A stretch of DNA of 64,000 nt from Dechloromonas sp. TW-R-39-2 (GCF_016864195.1 NZ_CP045202.1:806001-870000); one strand, 5' to 3'. Shown: positions 17,804-27,909, counted from the first letter of the stretch. Notes: generated by a model not told the origin, from the sequence alone. Program-made: numbers and translations.

Positions 17804-20523
17804 ACCGGGTCGACCGCAGCAGCCGGCTGGCCGGTTTGTTCCAGCGGTAGCGCGAAGCGAATTCGCGTGCCGCCCTCGGCTCGGTTCAAGGCGCAAATAT
17901 TGCCACCGTGGGCATGGAGAATCTGCCGGCAAATTGCCAGGCCGAGGCCGGTGCCGCCGGCGCCCGTGCGAGTCTTGCTGCTTTGGATGAATTCATCGAA
18001 AACGGCTTCCAGCTCTTCCGGCGGTATGCCGATCCCTTGATCGCTGATTTCGATCGTCAAGCCGGCTACGGGTGGATCGCCCAGGTTTTTTCCGGGAAGC
18101 TCGCCCGGTTTTGCCGTTAATTCGATGACGCTGCCGGCTGAAGAGAACTTGACGGCATTGCTCAGGATGTTGCGCAGGACCTGGCCGAGCTTGAAAGCGT
18201 CGCAAACCAGTGCAAGCCCCTCGGGCAAGGGGTGAATGGTGAGTTCGATGTCTTTTGTCTGGCGCAGGACTTCAATGTCGCGTGCAGCATCGCGAATGAT
18301 CTGTGCGAGTGTTGTTCGTTGCATGTTGAAGGACATTTTGCCCGCCTCGAGCTTGGATAGATCGAGCAGGTCGTTGATCAGCACCATCAGCCGCGATGCA
18401 CTGCCGACGATGTGCTCGAAATAGGCATTCAATTTCGGCAGCGGCGCCGAATCGCCCACGGATTTCTGCAGGCCTAGTCCGCCGAACGACAGGATGGCGT
18501 GCATTGGTGTGCGCAACTCATGGGAAATGTTGGTCAGGAAGGTGCTCTTGGCACGATTGGCTGCTTCGGCCGCCTCCTTGGCCTGAATGGCGTCAGCCGT
18601 GCGGATTTCGACCAGTTCCTGCAAATGGTTGCGATGGTTTTCCAGTTCGATTTCGACCAGTTTTCGTTCCGTGATGTCGATCCGGCTGCCGGCAATATAG
18701 CCGCTTGGCGTGCGCTGTTCGGTGATCAACAGCCAGCGGCCATCGTCGAGGCGTTGTTCGAGCATCTTGCCGCAAGCATTCTGATGCTGGTGGATGCGTT
18801 CTTTGAGCCATGCTTCCGGATCGGCCTGCGCCTCGGGGTATTGTCCGCGTGCAATTCCCTGGCGAAGAATGTCTTCGAAGCGTGTGCCGGTGACCAGCAG
18901 GTCGCGGCTGGTTTCGTAAATCTGGCGATAGGTTTCGTTGCAAATCAGCAGGCGGTCTTCTTCGTCGAAAACGGTGAAGCCCTGCGTGATGCTGCTGATT
19001 GACTCGATCAGCAGGCGGGAGGCTTTCTCAGCGGCAATCTTGCTGACTTCCAGGGCCAGCGCCGCTTCTTTCTCGCGGGTGATGTCGGTATGCGTGCCGA
19101 TCATGCGCAGAGGTTTGCCATCAGCGTTGCGGCTGACGATCATGCCGCGATCGAGTATCCATTTCCAGCGGCCATCCTTGCATTTGACGCGGTGTTCGCT
19201 GAGGTAGTGGCTTGTCTTGCCATCCAGATAATCGTGCAGGATCGCCAGGGTGGCCGGCATGTCGTCCGGATGTACGCGCTGGCTCCATTCTTCAAGTCCG
19301 TCGCCGATTTCATGCTCATCAAAACCGAGCATTTCCTTCCAGCGCCGACTGAAGAAAACAGTGCTGCCGACGATATTCCAGTCCCACAGGCCATCGCCGG
19401 TGCCTTCAATGGCAAATTTCCAGCGGTTCTCGCTGTCCTGATAGTCGCCGGAGATTTTTTGGGCGCGCTGGATCGCCTGTTCGCGGCTATTGACCACGCC
19501 CCAGAGAATCAAGGTCAGGAGCAGGCTGCCCAGTGTGCCGGCAATCCTGATGTCGACTGCCCGCCCGGTATCGATCATGGCCTCGAACGACGGCAGGGAT
19601 TCCTGGCGAATCACCCAGGCGTGGCCGTTGATCGAGAGTTTCTGGCTGGCCGAGTAATGCGAAACATGAGGGTTGGCCAGTGAGAGCTTGCTGTTGCTGT
19701 CGTACATCAGGTGATCGGGATCGGCTTCTTCGCCATCGAAGATTTCAATGTCGATGTCCTTCGCCTGATCGCCCAGCAGGCCGCGCATCATGTCGTCCAT
19801 CCGAAAGGCCGAATAGACCCAGCCAATGGTGCTGACACGTCGTTCTTCGACGGTGTCCAGGTTACTGCCATTGAGATAAACCGGAAAAAGCATCAGGAAT
19901 CCGGGCTGGGTTTTCTGTCCGTCTTCTTGTATCAGCCGAATTTTTCCGGAAATTGCCGGGCGGCCTGTTTCGCGGGCTTTGTCCAGTGCTTCGCGGCGAA
20001 CCGGTTCGGCATACATGTCGTAACCGAAGGCTCGCAGATTCCGGTCGTTGAATGGCTCGAGAAAAATGATCGAGGTATAGACCGGGCGCTCTCCTTCGGG
20101 ATGAATCCTGAAGTCGGGAAAACCTTCCTTGCGGATGTTTTCAATGTGGCGTTCCTTGTCGCGGGCGGGCACCAGTTGGGCATAGCCGACGTCTTGAAGG
20201 CCGATGTAGCTTTCTTGCAGGTGCAGGGTTGTGACGTAGTCGCGAAACTCGTCACGTTCGACTGAGCGGGACGCAGCAAAAAGGCCGGCGGTACCGCGCA
20301 AGACCTGTTTGTAGGTAGTCAGGCGCTGTTCGATGCGCAAGACGATGTTTTGTGCCTGGGCGTCGAAACGAGCCTGCAAGGCCTGGTTGGCATCATCCAG
20401 AGCGGCGCGTTGGGAAATGTAGGTGGTGAGCAGTCCGATGACCAGGACGAGCCAGGGTAGCTGCCTATTGGGAAGGAGACTTTTGTCGCGCTGTGGCGCC
20501 TTGCTTTGGTTGCTGGAATGCAT
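17800..20523 (-). CDS. CHASE-PAS-PAS sensor histidine kinase
   Basis: Membrane-bound sensor kinase, 907 residues from the ATG at 20523 (an in-frame start at 20580 is less likely). TM1 is at about 22-38. A periplasmic CHASE domain (about 60-300) is recognisable by RGTAGLFAASRSVERDEFRDY and FRIHPEGERPVYTSI. TM2 is at about 325-345. Two PAS/PAC modules follow (WDWNIVGSTVFFSRRWKEML; then FTVFDEEDRLLICNETYR). The HisKA box is SHELRTPMHAIL and the ATPase G-boxes are DQGIGIPPEE and GGTGLGLAIC. There is no receiver domain and no adjacent regulator gene, so its partner lies elsewhere. CHASE domains sense small extracellular ligands. Confidence 0.92.
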   Translation of the reverse strand: MHSSNQSKAPQRDKSLLPNRQLPWLVLVIGLLTTYISQRAALDDANQALQARFDAQAQNIVLRIEQRLTTYKQVLRGTAGLFAASRSVERDEFRDYVTTLHLQESYIGLQDVGYAQLVPARDKERHIENIRKEGFPDFRIHPEGERPVYTSIIFLEPFNDRNLRAFGYDMYAEPVRREALDKARETGRPAISGKIRLIQEDGQKTQPGFLMLFPVYLNGSNLDTVEERRVSTIGWVYSAFRMDDMMRGLLGDQAKDIDIEIFDGEEADPDHLMYDSNSKLSLANPHVSHYSASQKLSINGHAWVIRQESLPSFEAMIDTGRAVDIRIAGTLGSLLLTLILWGVVNSREQAIQRAQKISGDYQDSENRWKFAIEGTGDGLWDWNIVGSTVFFSRRWKEMLGFDEHEIGDGLEEWSQRVHPDDMPATLAILHDYLDGKTSHYLSEHRVKCKDGRWKWILDRGMIVSRNADGKPLRMIGTHTDITREKEAALALEVSKIAAEKASRLLIESISSITQGFTVFDEEDRLLICNETYRQIYETSRDLLVTGTRFEDILRQGIARGQYPEAQADPEAWLKERIHQHQNACGKMLEQRLDDGRWLLITEQRTPSGYIAGSRIDITERKLVEIELENHRNHLQELVEIRTADAIQAKEAAEAANRAKSTFLTNISHELRTPMHAILSFGGLGLQKSVGDSAPLPKLNAYFEHIVGSASRLMVLINDLLDLSKLEAGKMSFNMQRTTLAQIIRDAARDIEVLRQTKDIELTIHPLPEGLALVCDAFKLGQVLRNILSNAVKFSSAGSVIELTAKPGELPGKNLGDPPVAGLTIEISDQGIGIPPEELEAVFDEFIQSSKTRTGAGGTGLGLAICRQILHAHGGNICALNRAEGGTRIRFALPLEQTGQPAAAVDPV

Positions 20524-20624
20524 GCGGAGTCTTCCGGGACGACTGTCTGTTTGCCCTCGCCGAACCGGGGGCAGCGCCATTTGTTACATTGTAACGCCTG
20601 TTCTGCCCGGCCAAAGGGCCTCTC

Positions 20625-21233
20625 TCAGATACCCATATATCGGCCGGATTTATGGTTGACCGCGATAACCAGGTTGAGTGCCAGCGCACCGATGATCGAC
20701 AGGCCGACGCTGAGCGGGTCGCGGATGAATACGGCGGAAGCAAGAATCAGCACATCGGCCGCCATCTGGAGCTTGCCGGCCCGCCAGCCACGGGTGTTTT
20801 GCAGATGAATGACGAGAATCCCGAGGCCGCCGAGGCTGGCCTTGTGGCGAATCAGGATGAGTAGTCCGACACCGGCCATGAAACCGGCCATCACGGCAGC
20901 GAACAGGCGGTCGACCGAATTGAGGCTGATCAGCGAGGGCAGCACTTCGGTGTAGATTGCCAGCAGGCTGACCGAGAGCAGCGTCTTGATGGCAAAAGGC
21001 CAGCCCATCGAGCGCACGGCGAGGTAATAAAACGGCAGGTTGATGATGAACAGAAGCCAGCCGATCGGCCAGTGGCTGATGTAGTGGATCAGGAAAGCAA
21101 TGCCGATCGTCCCGCCGGTGAGCAGGCCGGCATGGCGAAAGAGCAGGACGGCCAGGGCGACAAACAGCGGCGCCACGAGAATGGCCTGGGCATCTTCAAA
21201 AAGGGTATGGCGAACGGCGGATTGCTGGGTCAT
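20625..21233 (-). CDS. YitT/DUF161-family membrane protein
   Basis: Integral membrane protein of unknown function, 202 residues with five or six helices. FRHAGLLTGGTIGIAFLIHY near residues 32-51 and the KASLGGLGILVIHLQ segment are typical of YitT/DUF161 proteins. It lacks the C-terminal DUF2179 domain found in many Firmicute homologues. The ATG at 21233 is used; the frame is open to 21434 but that part lacks membrane character. The family is suspected to transport small solutes. Confidence 0.82.
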   Translation of the reverse strand: MTQQSAVRHTLFEDAQAILVAPLFVALAVLLFRHAGLLTGGTIGIAFLIHYISHWPIGWLLFIINLPFYYLAVRSMGWPFAIKTLLSVSLLAIYTEVLPSLISLNSVDRLFAAVMAGFMAGVGLLILIRHKASLGGLGILVIHLQNTRGWRAGKLQMAADVLILASAVFIRDPLSVGLSIIGALALNLVIAVNHKSGRYMGI

Positions 21234-21265
21234 GCTGGGCTGGCAGGGGAAATCAAGCCGGCAGT

Positions 21266-21988
21266 CTACCGGAAAGCCTGGTTGCGATAGTGCCTGATCA
21301 TCTGCAGCGAGCGGGCATAGGTGTGATGCAGTTGCGCAGCGTCGTAGCGATGTTCGCTGCCCACCGGGCAGGCCAGTCGGGCGAGGCAGGTGAAGGCGCA
21401 AGGCGAATCGGCTTGCAGGCGATAGTCGCTGCAACGCGCCAGGTCAAAGTGGCCGTCGAGCAGTGCATTGGCCGGGCAGGTCGTGATGCAGGGGCGTTCG
21501 GTGCACGACAGGCAAGGCGAGGGCGGGTCGGCTGGTTTGTCACGGTCGACCGGTGTCTGGGCCGGAAAATCAGTGTCGCTCAAAACGACGGCGCGGTAGG
21601 CGTACCAACTCCCCCAGCGGGCATCGACTCCGATCATGAACGGCGATGGGTGGTGCCAGCCGGCCAGTTGACCGAGCGCCTGCAGCCCGATGATCTGCTC
21701 GCCGGGATAGAGGATGCGATAGTGATGCTCCGGAAGTTCCTCGGCAAACAGTTGCCGGAGTGTGGCCACGCAGTGATCGTCGATCGGGTCCTTGCTCTCC
21801 CCCGCGGTCGGGGCAACGCACGCCCACAAGCGTCGCCCGCCGTGGCCCAACAGGATGAGCTGTGTTTCACCCGCTTGCGGCATCAGTTTCTGGCGAATAT
21901 CGGATGGCAGGTCCGCCAGGTTGAACACTGCCTGGCGATTCAATCCGGCCGCATTCAGCCGGTCGACCGGGAAAAGGGCAGGCTTCAT
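21266..21988 (-). CDS. Ferredoxin-like 4Fe-4S protein, QueG-related region
   Basis: Cytoplasmic protein of 240 residues not assigned to a named enzyme. It contains a 4Fe-4S motif PCLSCTERPCITTCPANAL (about 157-175) plus further Cys at about 185, 197, 201 and 206. The segment WGSWYAYRAVVLSDTDFP before the cluster resembles the part of epoxyqueuosine reductase (QueG) that precedes its ferredoxin domain, but the protein is shorter and lacks the HEAT-repeat end and the B12-domain core. Its start overlaps the dacB stop by 4 bases, so the genes are co-transcribed. Function unknown. Confidence 0.7.
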   Translation of the reverse strand: MKPALFPVDRLNAAGLNRQAVFNLADLPSDIRQKLMPQAGETQLILLGHGGRRLWACVAPTAGESKDPIDDHCVATLRQLFAEELPEHHYRILYPGEQIIGLQALGQLAGWHHPSPFMIGVDARWGSWYAYRAVVLSDTDFPAQTPVDRDKPADPPSPCLSCTERPCITTCPANALLDGHFDLARCSDYRLQADSPCAFTCLARLACPVGSEHRYDAAQLHHTYARSLQMIRHYRNQAFR

Positions 21989-23421
21989 TCGTTTTCCAGC
22001 AGCGGCGTTTTTTCGCCCGGCCTGCGCTGGGCAACCCAGAGCAGCAGCGCGTCGATTGCCGCGCTGCCGGCCTGGGCTTTCGGGTGGTTGATCAGGAAGG
22101 TCACCGCATAGCGCCGCCCCTGCGCATCCAGCGCATAGCCGGCGCCGGTCTTGACGCCGTCGAGCGTGCCGGTCTTGATGTGGGCCCGGCCAGTGGCATC
22201 GGAGCCGCTCAGGCGTTTCTTCATCGTCCCGTCGATGCCGACAATCGGCAGGCTGGCGATGAACTCTGGCATGACCGGGTTTTTCCAGGTATCGAGCAGC
22301 AGTTTGTTGAGGCTGTCGGCGCTGATTCGTTCACGGCGCGACAGACCTGAACCATTTTCGATTTCCAGCTCGGCGAAGCGTAGACCGCGACTGTTCAGCC
22401 ACTCGCCGATACGCTGGCGAGCGCGTTCGGCCGTCGCCGGGGCGTCGCTGTTGCCGAGGCTGAGAAAAACCTGGCGGGCCATGACGTTATTGCTGTACTT
22501 GTTGATGTCGCTGACCGCCGCCGTGAGCGGTGCCGAATCGTGCTGGGTCAGCAGTTTGGCGCCGACCGGCACGGCACCGCTGCGGATCTGGCCGCTCAGG
22601 CTGCCGCCGAGTTCCTTCCACAGGCTGCGGATCAGTCCGCCGGCCTGGGCGTCGGCCGGCAACGGCGAAAGATTGAGTGATTTTTCACCGCACAGGGCGT
22701 TGTAGGTGCCGGTGAATTCCAGGCGATTGCCGTTGTTTTCCGGGATCAGGCGGGCATTGATCAGGTCTTTCCAGTTGCTGCTGCAGCCGCCTTCGCCAGC
22801 GCGCAGCTGGTTGTCGACGCGCAGCCCTTCGCTCGGCGTTTCCAGCAGGATGCGCGGCTTGCCGTTGTCCGGCTGCAAGGTGAAACGCAGCGCCCGGAAA
22901 TTGAGCAAAAGGCCATCCGGGCCGACGTTGTACGGCCGCATCGGCTTGTCATCGAAGGCGCCAGGGTCGATGGCCGGGACATTGAATGCCGTCCGGTCGA
23001 GCACGACATCGCCGTTGATCTGCTGGATGCCGCGGACGCGCAACTGGCGCAGCAGCGACCACAGATGCTCGATGGCGAAGTGCGGGTCGCCACTGCCTTT
23101 GAGATACAAATTACCGTTCAGGATGCCGTCGACCGCGGCATTCTCGATCCATGCCGTGGTTTTCCAGGTATAGGCCGGGCCGAGCAGGTCGAGTGCGGCA
23201 TAGGTCGTGACCAGCTTCATGACTGAGGCAGGATTCATCGCCTGGCCGGCGTTGTGGGCGACCAGCGGTGTATTGCTGTCTACCGGCTGAACGACGACGG
23301 CAACGCTGCTCGCCGGAATCTGTGCGGTTTTCAGTGCCTTCAGGACATTGGGCGGCAGGCCGTCGGCCTGGGCACTTTGGGTGAGGACTGCCGCCAGCAG
23401 CAGGGGGGCGAGGTATCGCAT
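21985..23421 (-). CDS. dacB: D-alanyl-D-alanine carboxypeptidase/endopeptidase PBP4
   Basis: Periplasmic low-molecular-weight penicillin-binding protein that trims or cleaves peptidoglycan cross-links. From the ATG at 23421 the 478 residues carry a signal peptide MRYLAPLLLAAVLTQSAQA. The motifs are SVMK (active Ser, SxxK), SNN (SxN, within DINKYSNNVMA) and KTG (HIKTGTLDG). The large insert between SxxK and SxN is typical of PBP4. An in-frame ATG at 23457 is possible, but a 13-bp hairpin ends 3 bases before it and its N-terminus is less signal-like. Neither start has a clear Shine-Dalgarno sequence. It overlaps the Fe-S gene. Confidence 0.93.
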   Translation of the reverse strand: MRYLAPLLLAAVLTQSAQADGLPPNVLKALKTAQIPASSVAVVVQPVDSNTPLVAHNAGQAMNPASVMKLVTTYAALDLLGPAYTWKTTAWIENAAVDGILNGNLYLKGSGDPHFAIEHLWSLLRQLRVRGIQQINGDVVLDRTAFNVPAIDPGAFDDKPMRPYNVGPDGLLLNFRALRFTLQPDNGKPRILLETPSEGLRVDNQLRAGEGGCSSNWKDLINARLIPENNGNRLEFTGTYNALCGEKSLNLSPLPADAQAGGLIRSLWKELGGSLSGQIRSGAVPVGAKLLTQHDSAPLTAAVSDINKYSNNVMARQVFLSLGNSDAPATAERARQRIGEWLNSRGLRFAELEIENGSGLSRRERISADSLNKLLLDTWKNPVMPEFIASLPIVGIDGTMKKRLSGSDATGRAHIKTGTLDGVKTGAGYALDAQGRRYAVTFLINHPKAQAGSAAIDALLLWVAQRRPGEKTPLLENE

Positions 23422-23460
23422 GCCCAAGGCAAGCGGGCTGGGCTGGGGCTGAATCATGAT

Positions 23461-23494
23461 CGTAGAATGGGGCAGGAAAGCGCCCCATTCTACG
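23461..23494 (-). terminator. Strong hairpin between the chemoreceptor stop and dacB start
   Basis: A perfect 13-bp inverted repeat CGTAGAATGGGGC (23461-23473) / GCCCCATTCTACG (23482-23494) with an 8-base loop. It could terminate or process the upstream chemoreceptor mRNA, but there is no T-run, and it lies directly beside the longer dacB start. Confidence 0.5.
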
Positions 23495-23504
23495 TGTCTG
23501 CTGC

Positions 23505-25589
23505 TTACTTGCGGTAAAGCTCGAAGCCGGCAATCAACTGGTCGAGCTGACGTGCCGTATCGAGCAGTTCATCGGCGGCGGATTTGGCCAGGCGGGCCGA
23601 TGCCGTGTTTTGCTCAACCAGGTCGGTGATCTGCTGCATGCTGACCGCGACTTCTTCGCTGGCGATGCCTTGCTGGCGCGCCGCTTCGGAAATCTGCTCG
23701 GCCATTTCGGATACCTGGCTGGACGATTGCGTGATGCCTTCCAGCCCGGCGACGCTCTGGCGCAGCATGCCGATTCCGGTATCGACTTCCTTGGCGGCGA
23801 CATCCATGCTGGCGACAGCGCGTGCCGTAACCGACTGAATCTCGTTGACTGTCTGGTTGATGTCGGCGGTCGACACCGTGGTCCGTTCAGCCAGTTTGCG
23901 CACTTCGTCGGCGACGACGGCAAAGCCTCGGCCTTGCTCGCCGGCGCGGGCGGCTTCGATCGCGGCATTGAGCGCCAGCAGGTTGGTCTGACCGGCAATG
24001 TCGGCGATGACCCGGGTGATATCGCCAATCTTGGCAATCGATTGATTCAACTGGTCGATCGTTGCGTTGGACGACTGCACTGCATCGACCACGCGGGTCG
24101 TGGCGGCCATGCTCTGGTTGATGCTGGCATTGCTTTCCCGAACCTGATTCTGCGAGGCGTGAGCGGCACTGGCTGCATCGCGGGCGTTGCTGGCTACTTC
24201 CTGGACTGACTGGCTGAATTCTTCGGTGGCTGCAGCCACGCCTTCGGCGCTGGATTGTTGCTGAACCGATTGTTCGGCAACCTGGCTCATCTGGGTGCCG
24301 AGCAGGTTGCAGCGCGTATCGATCGCTTTCGAGGCAGCATTGATATCGTCGAGCATGGCTTTCAGCGTGCCTTGCATCGAGGCCAGGTTACACAGCAACA
24401 GCCCGGTCTCGTCGCGGCCATTGATGTCGATTTCATCGGTCAGGCGACCTTCGGCAATGCGTTCGAAGTGGGTGATCGCCTTGCGCACCGGACGAATGAT
24501 GGCGTTGATCAGCAAGGCGCCGCCGCCCAGCGTCAGCAGCAACAGGAAAACCAGCGCGCCGATCGTGATGTTGCGAGTCGTCTGGTAGCGCTCTTCGGCT
24601 GCGGCAAAGTTGCTTTCGGCGGTCTTGGCGAACTCCTTGATCAGGGTTTCACTGGCCTGGCGCATCTCGTTGTACAGCGGGTTGATCTTGAGCAGCAGCA
24701 ACTCGTTGGTTTGCAGGAATTTGCCTTCAGCCAGCATGCCGCGCGCCAGATTGATGCCCTCTTTCGAGAAACGCTCGCGTGTTTCCGAGAATTTGCTGAG
24801 CAATTCCTGTTCTTTGCTGTTGAGCGGCAGTTTTTTGATCTCTTCGAGCAGAGCATTGATCTCTTCGCGGTTTTTCAGCGTGGCATCGATATGCATGCCG
24901 AGCGGGTGATCGTGCAGTTTCGAATTTGGATTCGCGCTGTCGTGCTGCAGTCCGAGCATGATTTGGGCGCGGTTGTCCGCCAGCAAAGCCATCATTCGGT
25001 TGGTCGTGTTCGACGGCAGCAGTTTTTCCCGATACATGCGATCGAGTTGTGCGTTGCTTTCGGCAATGCCTTGCAGACCAAAAATACCGATCAGGGTCAT
25101 GACCGCGAGAATCGCGGCAATCGCCCCCCAGAGCCTGGTTTGCAACGACAGCGTACGTTTGCCGGTCGTCGGCAGGCTGCCCTTTTGACCCGCTGCCGCG
25201 TAGGCGGCTTCGGCCATGGCGCGCTTGCTGCTGTCTGCCGGTGTGCGAACCGACATGTAGCCGGTGACTTCGCCATTTTTCTTGAGCGGGACAACGAAGG
25301 CTTCAACCCAGTAGAAGTCTCCGTTCTTGCAGCGATTCTTGACCAGGCCACGCCATGGCAGGCCGGATTTGACGGTTGTCCACAGGTCGCGGAAAGCCGC
25401 TTCGGGCATGTCTGGATGACGGACCAGATTATGGTTCTTGCCGATCAGTTCATCACGACTGAATCCGCTGATATCAACAAAGGCATCATTCGCATACACG
25501 ATGATGCCTTTGAGGTCGGTGCGTGAGACCAGATAGGTGTTGGGTGGGAAAGGAACTTCCCGCTGAGTGACCGGCTGATTATTTTTCAT
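23505..25589 (-). CDS. PAS-domain methyl-accepting chemotaxis protein, Aer-like
   Basis: Chemoreceptor of 694 residues with an N-terminal cytoplasmic PAS domain (about 10-120: [47 protein letters not shown]), as in the aerotaxis receptor Aer, which binds FAD. Two membrane helices (about 150-170 and 345-368) flank a helical region of about 170 residues. A HAMP domain and a full signalling hairpin follow, with [13 protein letters not shown] core [21 protein letters not shown]. The periplasmic portion means it may sense both redox and an external signal. There is no CheR-binding pentapeptide. It is divergent from the haem-domain cyclase. Confidence 0.94.
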   Translation of the reverse strand: MKNNQPVTQREVPFPPNTYLVSRTDLKGIIVYANDAFVDISGFSRDELIGKNHNLVRHPDMPEAAFRDLWTTVKSGLPWRGLVKNRCKNGDFYWVEAFVVPLKKNGEVTGYMSVRTPADSSKRAMAEAAYAAAGQKGSLPTTGKRTLSLQTRLWGAIAAILAVMTLIGIFGLQGIAESNAQLDRMYREKLLPSNTTNRMMALLADNRAQIMLGLQHDSANPNSKLHDHPLGMHIDATLKNREEINALLEEIKKLPLNSKEQELLSKFSETRERFSKEGINLARGMLAEGKFLQTNELLLLKINPLYNEMRQASETLIKEFAKTAESNFAAAEERYQTTRNITIGALVFLLLLTLGGGALLINAIIRPVRKAITHFERIAEGRLTDEIDINGRDETGLLLCNLASMQGTLKAMLDDINAASKAIDTRCNLLGTQMSQVAEQSVQQQSSAEGVAAATEEFSQSVQEVASNARDAASAAHASQNQVRESNASINQSMAATTRVVDAVQSSNATIDQLNQSIAKIGDITRVIADIAGQTNLLALNAAIEAARAGEQGRGFAVVADEVRKLAERTTVSTADINQTVNEIQSVTARAVASMDVAAKEVDTGIGMLRQSVAGLEGITQSSSQVSEMAEQISEAARQQGIASEEVAVSMQQITDLVEQNTASARLAKSAADELLDTARQLDQLIAGFELYRK

Positions 25590-25739
25590 TGTTTGACCTG
25601 GCTGGGGGAATCTGGATTGTACGAATTTGTTACGCGGGCAATTCTATCCATAAAGTCTTAGTTTTTGTTGTCTTGGTTTTTGCGACTTTCGATGTTTTTG
25701 TCATTGTTTTTTGCTTGGGATCGTGGGTATGATTAAACA

Positions 25740-27896
25740 ATGAGCAGTGGGATCGATTCTTTCGCCAAAAACTCCTTGCGACCGACCGTCAGTTATCGGG
25801 CATCGGTTGTCTTGGCCTATCTCTTTCTGGCGATTATTTGTGGACTCGGTATGTCGAACGAGTTCAGTCATATTGATGAAAATGTAACTACGCTGGCCCG
25901 TGAGCGCGGCAATGTGTTGTTTCGCCTGGTCGAGTTAACGCGGGACTGGAATGCGCTGCACGGCGGCGTGTATGTCCGGGTTTCCGAGCACACACAACCC
26001 AATCCTTATCTGTCGCACCCGCAGCGCGATCTGGAAACGACGGACGGGGTCCGGTTGACCATGATCAATCCGGCTTACATGACGCGCCAGATTGCAGAAA
26101 TCGCCGAAAAGGCGAACGGGGTCAAATATCACATCACCAGCCTGAATCCGATCCGCCCGGCCAACATGCCGGACGCCTGGGAGGCGGAAGCGTTGCGGGC
26201 GTTCGAGGCACACAGCCAGCGCGAAGTGCTGTCCTTGATCAATCTTGAAAATGGTCCGGTGCATCGTTTCATGGCGCCGCTGCTGGTCAAGGAAGCCTGC
26301 TTGCAGTGCCACAAGAAACAGGGGTATCAGCTGGGTCAGGTGCGCGGCGGGATCAGCATCACCATGCCTGCCCGTGAGGTTCTTGAAATTCGCCGCGAGC
26401 AACGCCAGCGGACGATGCTGACTTACGGTGCTGCCGGATTGATCATCGGGCTCCTGATGCATTTTGCGATCTGGCGTTCGCGTCGCCATTTCCTGCGTCT
26501 GCACGAGTTGACCGCAGGACAGGAAAATTTGATCGTCGAACGTACGCAAGCGCTGTCCAGCGCGAATACCCAATTGATCGATGAAATTGCCGAACGCAGG
26601 CGCAATGAAGCGCTGATTGCCGAAAGCGAGGCGCGCTATCGTTCCGTGATCGAAACCAGCCAGGACGGCATCCTGATCATGCAGGCGCCGACCTTCGAGA
26701 TCGTGTTTGCCAACGAACGCGCTGCGGCCATGCTTGGTTTGCTGCCGGAGCGCCTGCTTGGGCGGCCGGTGATCGATTTTGTCTTCGAGCCTGACCGGCC
26801 GATGGTGGCCGAACGTCTGGCCCAGCGGTTGCGCGGTTTGCCGGTTTCTGCTGCGGCCCGTTGTCGTTTTGCCGATCCGGAGGCTGTCCGGGTGCGGGTT
26901 TGCGATGTCCACATTGCCCGGATCGAAAGCGATGCCGGGTTGTTGCAATGGGTGGTCAGCGTGCAGGATGTGACGGACCGTCTGGCCAGCGAGCGTGCCC
27001 TGCAGATTTCTGCCGCGGTGATGGAAAGCGCAACGGAAGGGATTGTGGTCACCGATGTCGATAACCACATCATCCAGGTTAATCCGGCATTCACGGCCAT
27101 TTCCGGTTACCGGCCGCAGGAGGTTCTTGGTAAGGATCCGCGCTTGCTCGGTGCCGGGCGGCATTCCGACGGGTTCTTCAAGGACATGTGGGCGCGGCTG
27201 GCGAGCGATGGCCACTGGGCCGGCGAAGTCTGGAACAAGCGTCCGGATGGCACGGTCTACGTCGTCTGGCTGGCAATTTCCACTATCCACGGTGGCGCGC
27301 TGGAAAGTGGCGGACGACATGTCGCGACCTTCATCGACATTACCCAGCGCAAGGAAATGGAAGAGTTGCTACGCCACAAGGCGCACAGCGACCCGCTGAC
27401 TAATCTGCCAAATCGGGCGCTGTTCTACGATCGCCTGCAAATGGTCCAGACCCAGGCTCGCCGCTATGGCGAACAGTTCGGTCTGCTTTATCTTGACCTG
27501 GATTACTTCAAGAATGTGAATGACACGCTCGGCCATGCTGCCGGTGATGCCCTGTTGATCGAAGCGGCGCGACGCCTGGTCCTGGCGGTGCGCGATTCGG
27601 ATACCGTGGCACGTCTGGGCGGCGACGAGTTTGCCGTCATCCTGCCGAAGATCGCGGGCCGAAGCGAAGTGGAGGAAGTGGCGCAGCGGATCGTGCTCGA
27701 AATGGCCCGGGAATTTCATCTGGAAGTCGATGTGGCACGTATCTCTGCCAGTGTCGGCATCGCCCTTTATCCGGTGCATGGCGAAGATCTGGATGTGCTC
27801 AAGCAGCATGCCGACATGGCGCTCTACGCCGTCAAGCGGGCCGGCCGGAATGGCTATCAGGTTTATCTGCCGGGGCCGGCGCTGAAAGTCGACTGA
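25740..27896 (+). CDS. Diguanylate cyclase with Tll0287-like c-type haem domain and two PAS domains
   Basis: Membrane-bound enzyme making c-di-GMP, 718 residues. TM1 is at about 21-40. A periplasmic DUF3365/Tll0287-like domain (about 45-215) carries a haem-attachment motif C187-L-Q-C190-H191 in KEACLQCHKKQGYQLG. TM2 is at about 226-245. Two PAS domains follow (about 295-420 and 425-540, the second with VDNHIIQVNPAFTAISGY). The C-terminal GGDEF domain contains the intact GGDEF active site (LGGDEFAVILPK). No EAL domain is present. The arrangement suggests redox or gas sensing controlling c-di-GMP. A TATGAT -10-like box ends only 6 bases before the ATG. Confidence 0.92.
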   Translation: MSSGIDSFAKNSLRPTVSYRASVVLAYLFLAIICGLGMSNEFSHIDENVTTLARERGNVLFRLVELTRDWNALHGGVYVRVSEHTQPNPYLSHPQRDLETTDGVRLTMINPAYMTRQIAEIAEKANGVKYHITSLNPIRPANMPDAWEAEALRAFEAHSQREVLSLINLENGPVHRFMAPLLVKEACLQCHKKQGYQLGQVRGGISITMPAREVLEIRREQRQRTMLTYGAAGLIIGLLMHFAIWRSRRHFLRLHELTAGQENLIVERTQALSSANTQLIDEIAERRRNEALIAESEARYRSVIETSQDGILIMQAPTFEIVFANERAAAMLGLLPERLLGRPVIDFVFEPDRPMVAERLAQRLRGLPVSAAARCRFADPEAVRVRVCDVHIARIESDAGLLQWVVSVQDVTDRLASERALQISAAVMESATEGIVVTDVDNHIIQVNPAFTAISGYRPQEVLGKDPRLLGAGRHSDGFFKDMWARLASDGHWAGEVWNKRPDGTVYVVWLAISTIHGGALESGGRHVATFIDITQRKEMEELLRHKAHSDPLTNLPNRALFYDRLQMVQTQARRYGEQFGLLYLDLDYFKNVNDTLGHAAGDALLIEAARRLVLAVRDSDTVARLGGDEFAVILPKIAGRSEVEEVAQRIVLEMAREFHLEVDVARISASVGIALYPVHGEDLDVLKQHADMALYAVKRAGRNGYQVYLPGPALKVD

Positions 27897-27909
27897 GGGA
27901 GTGGTCCTG

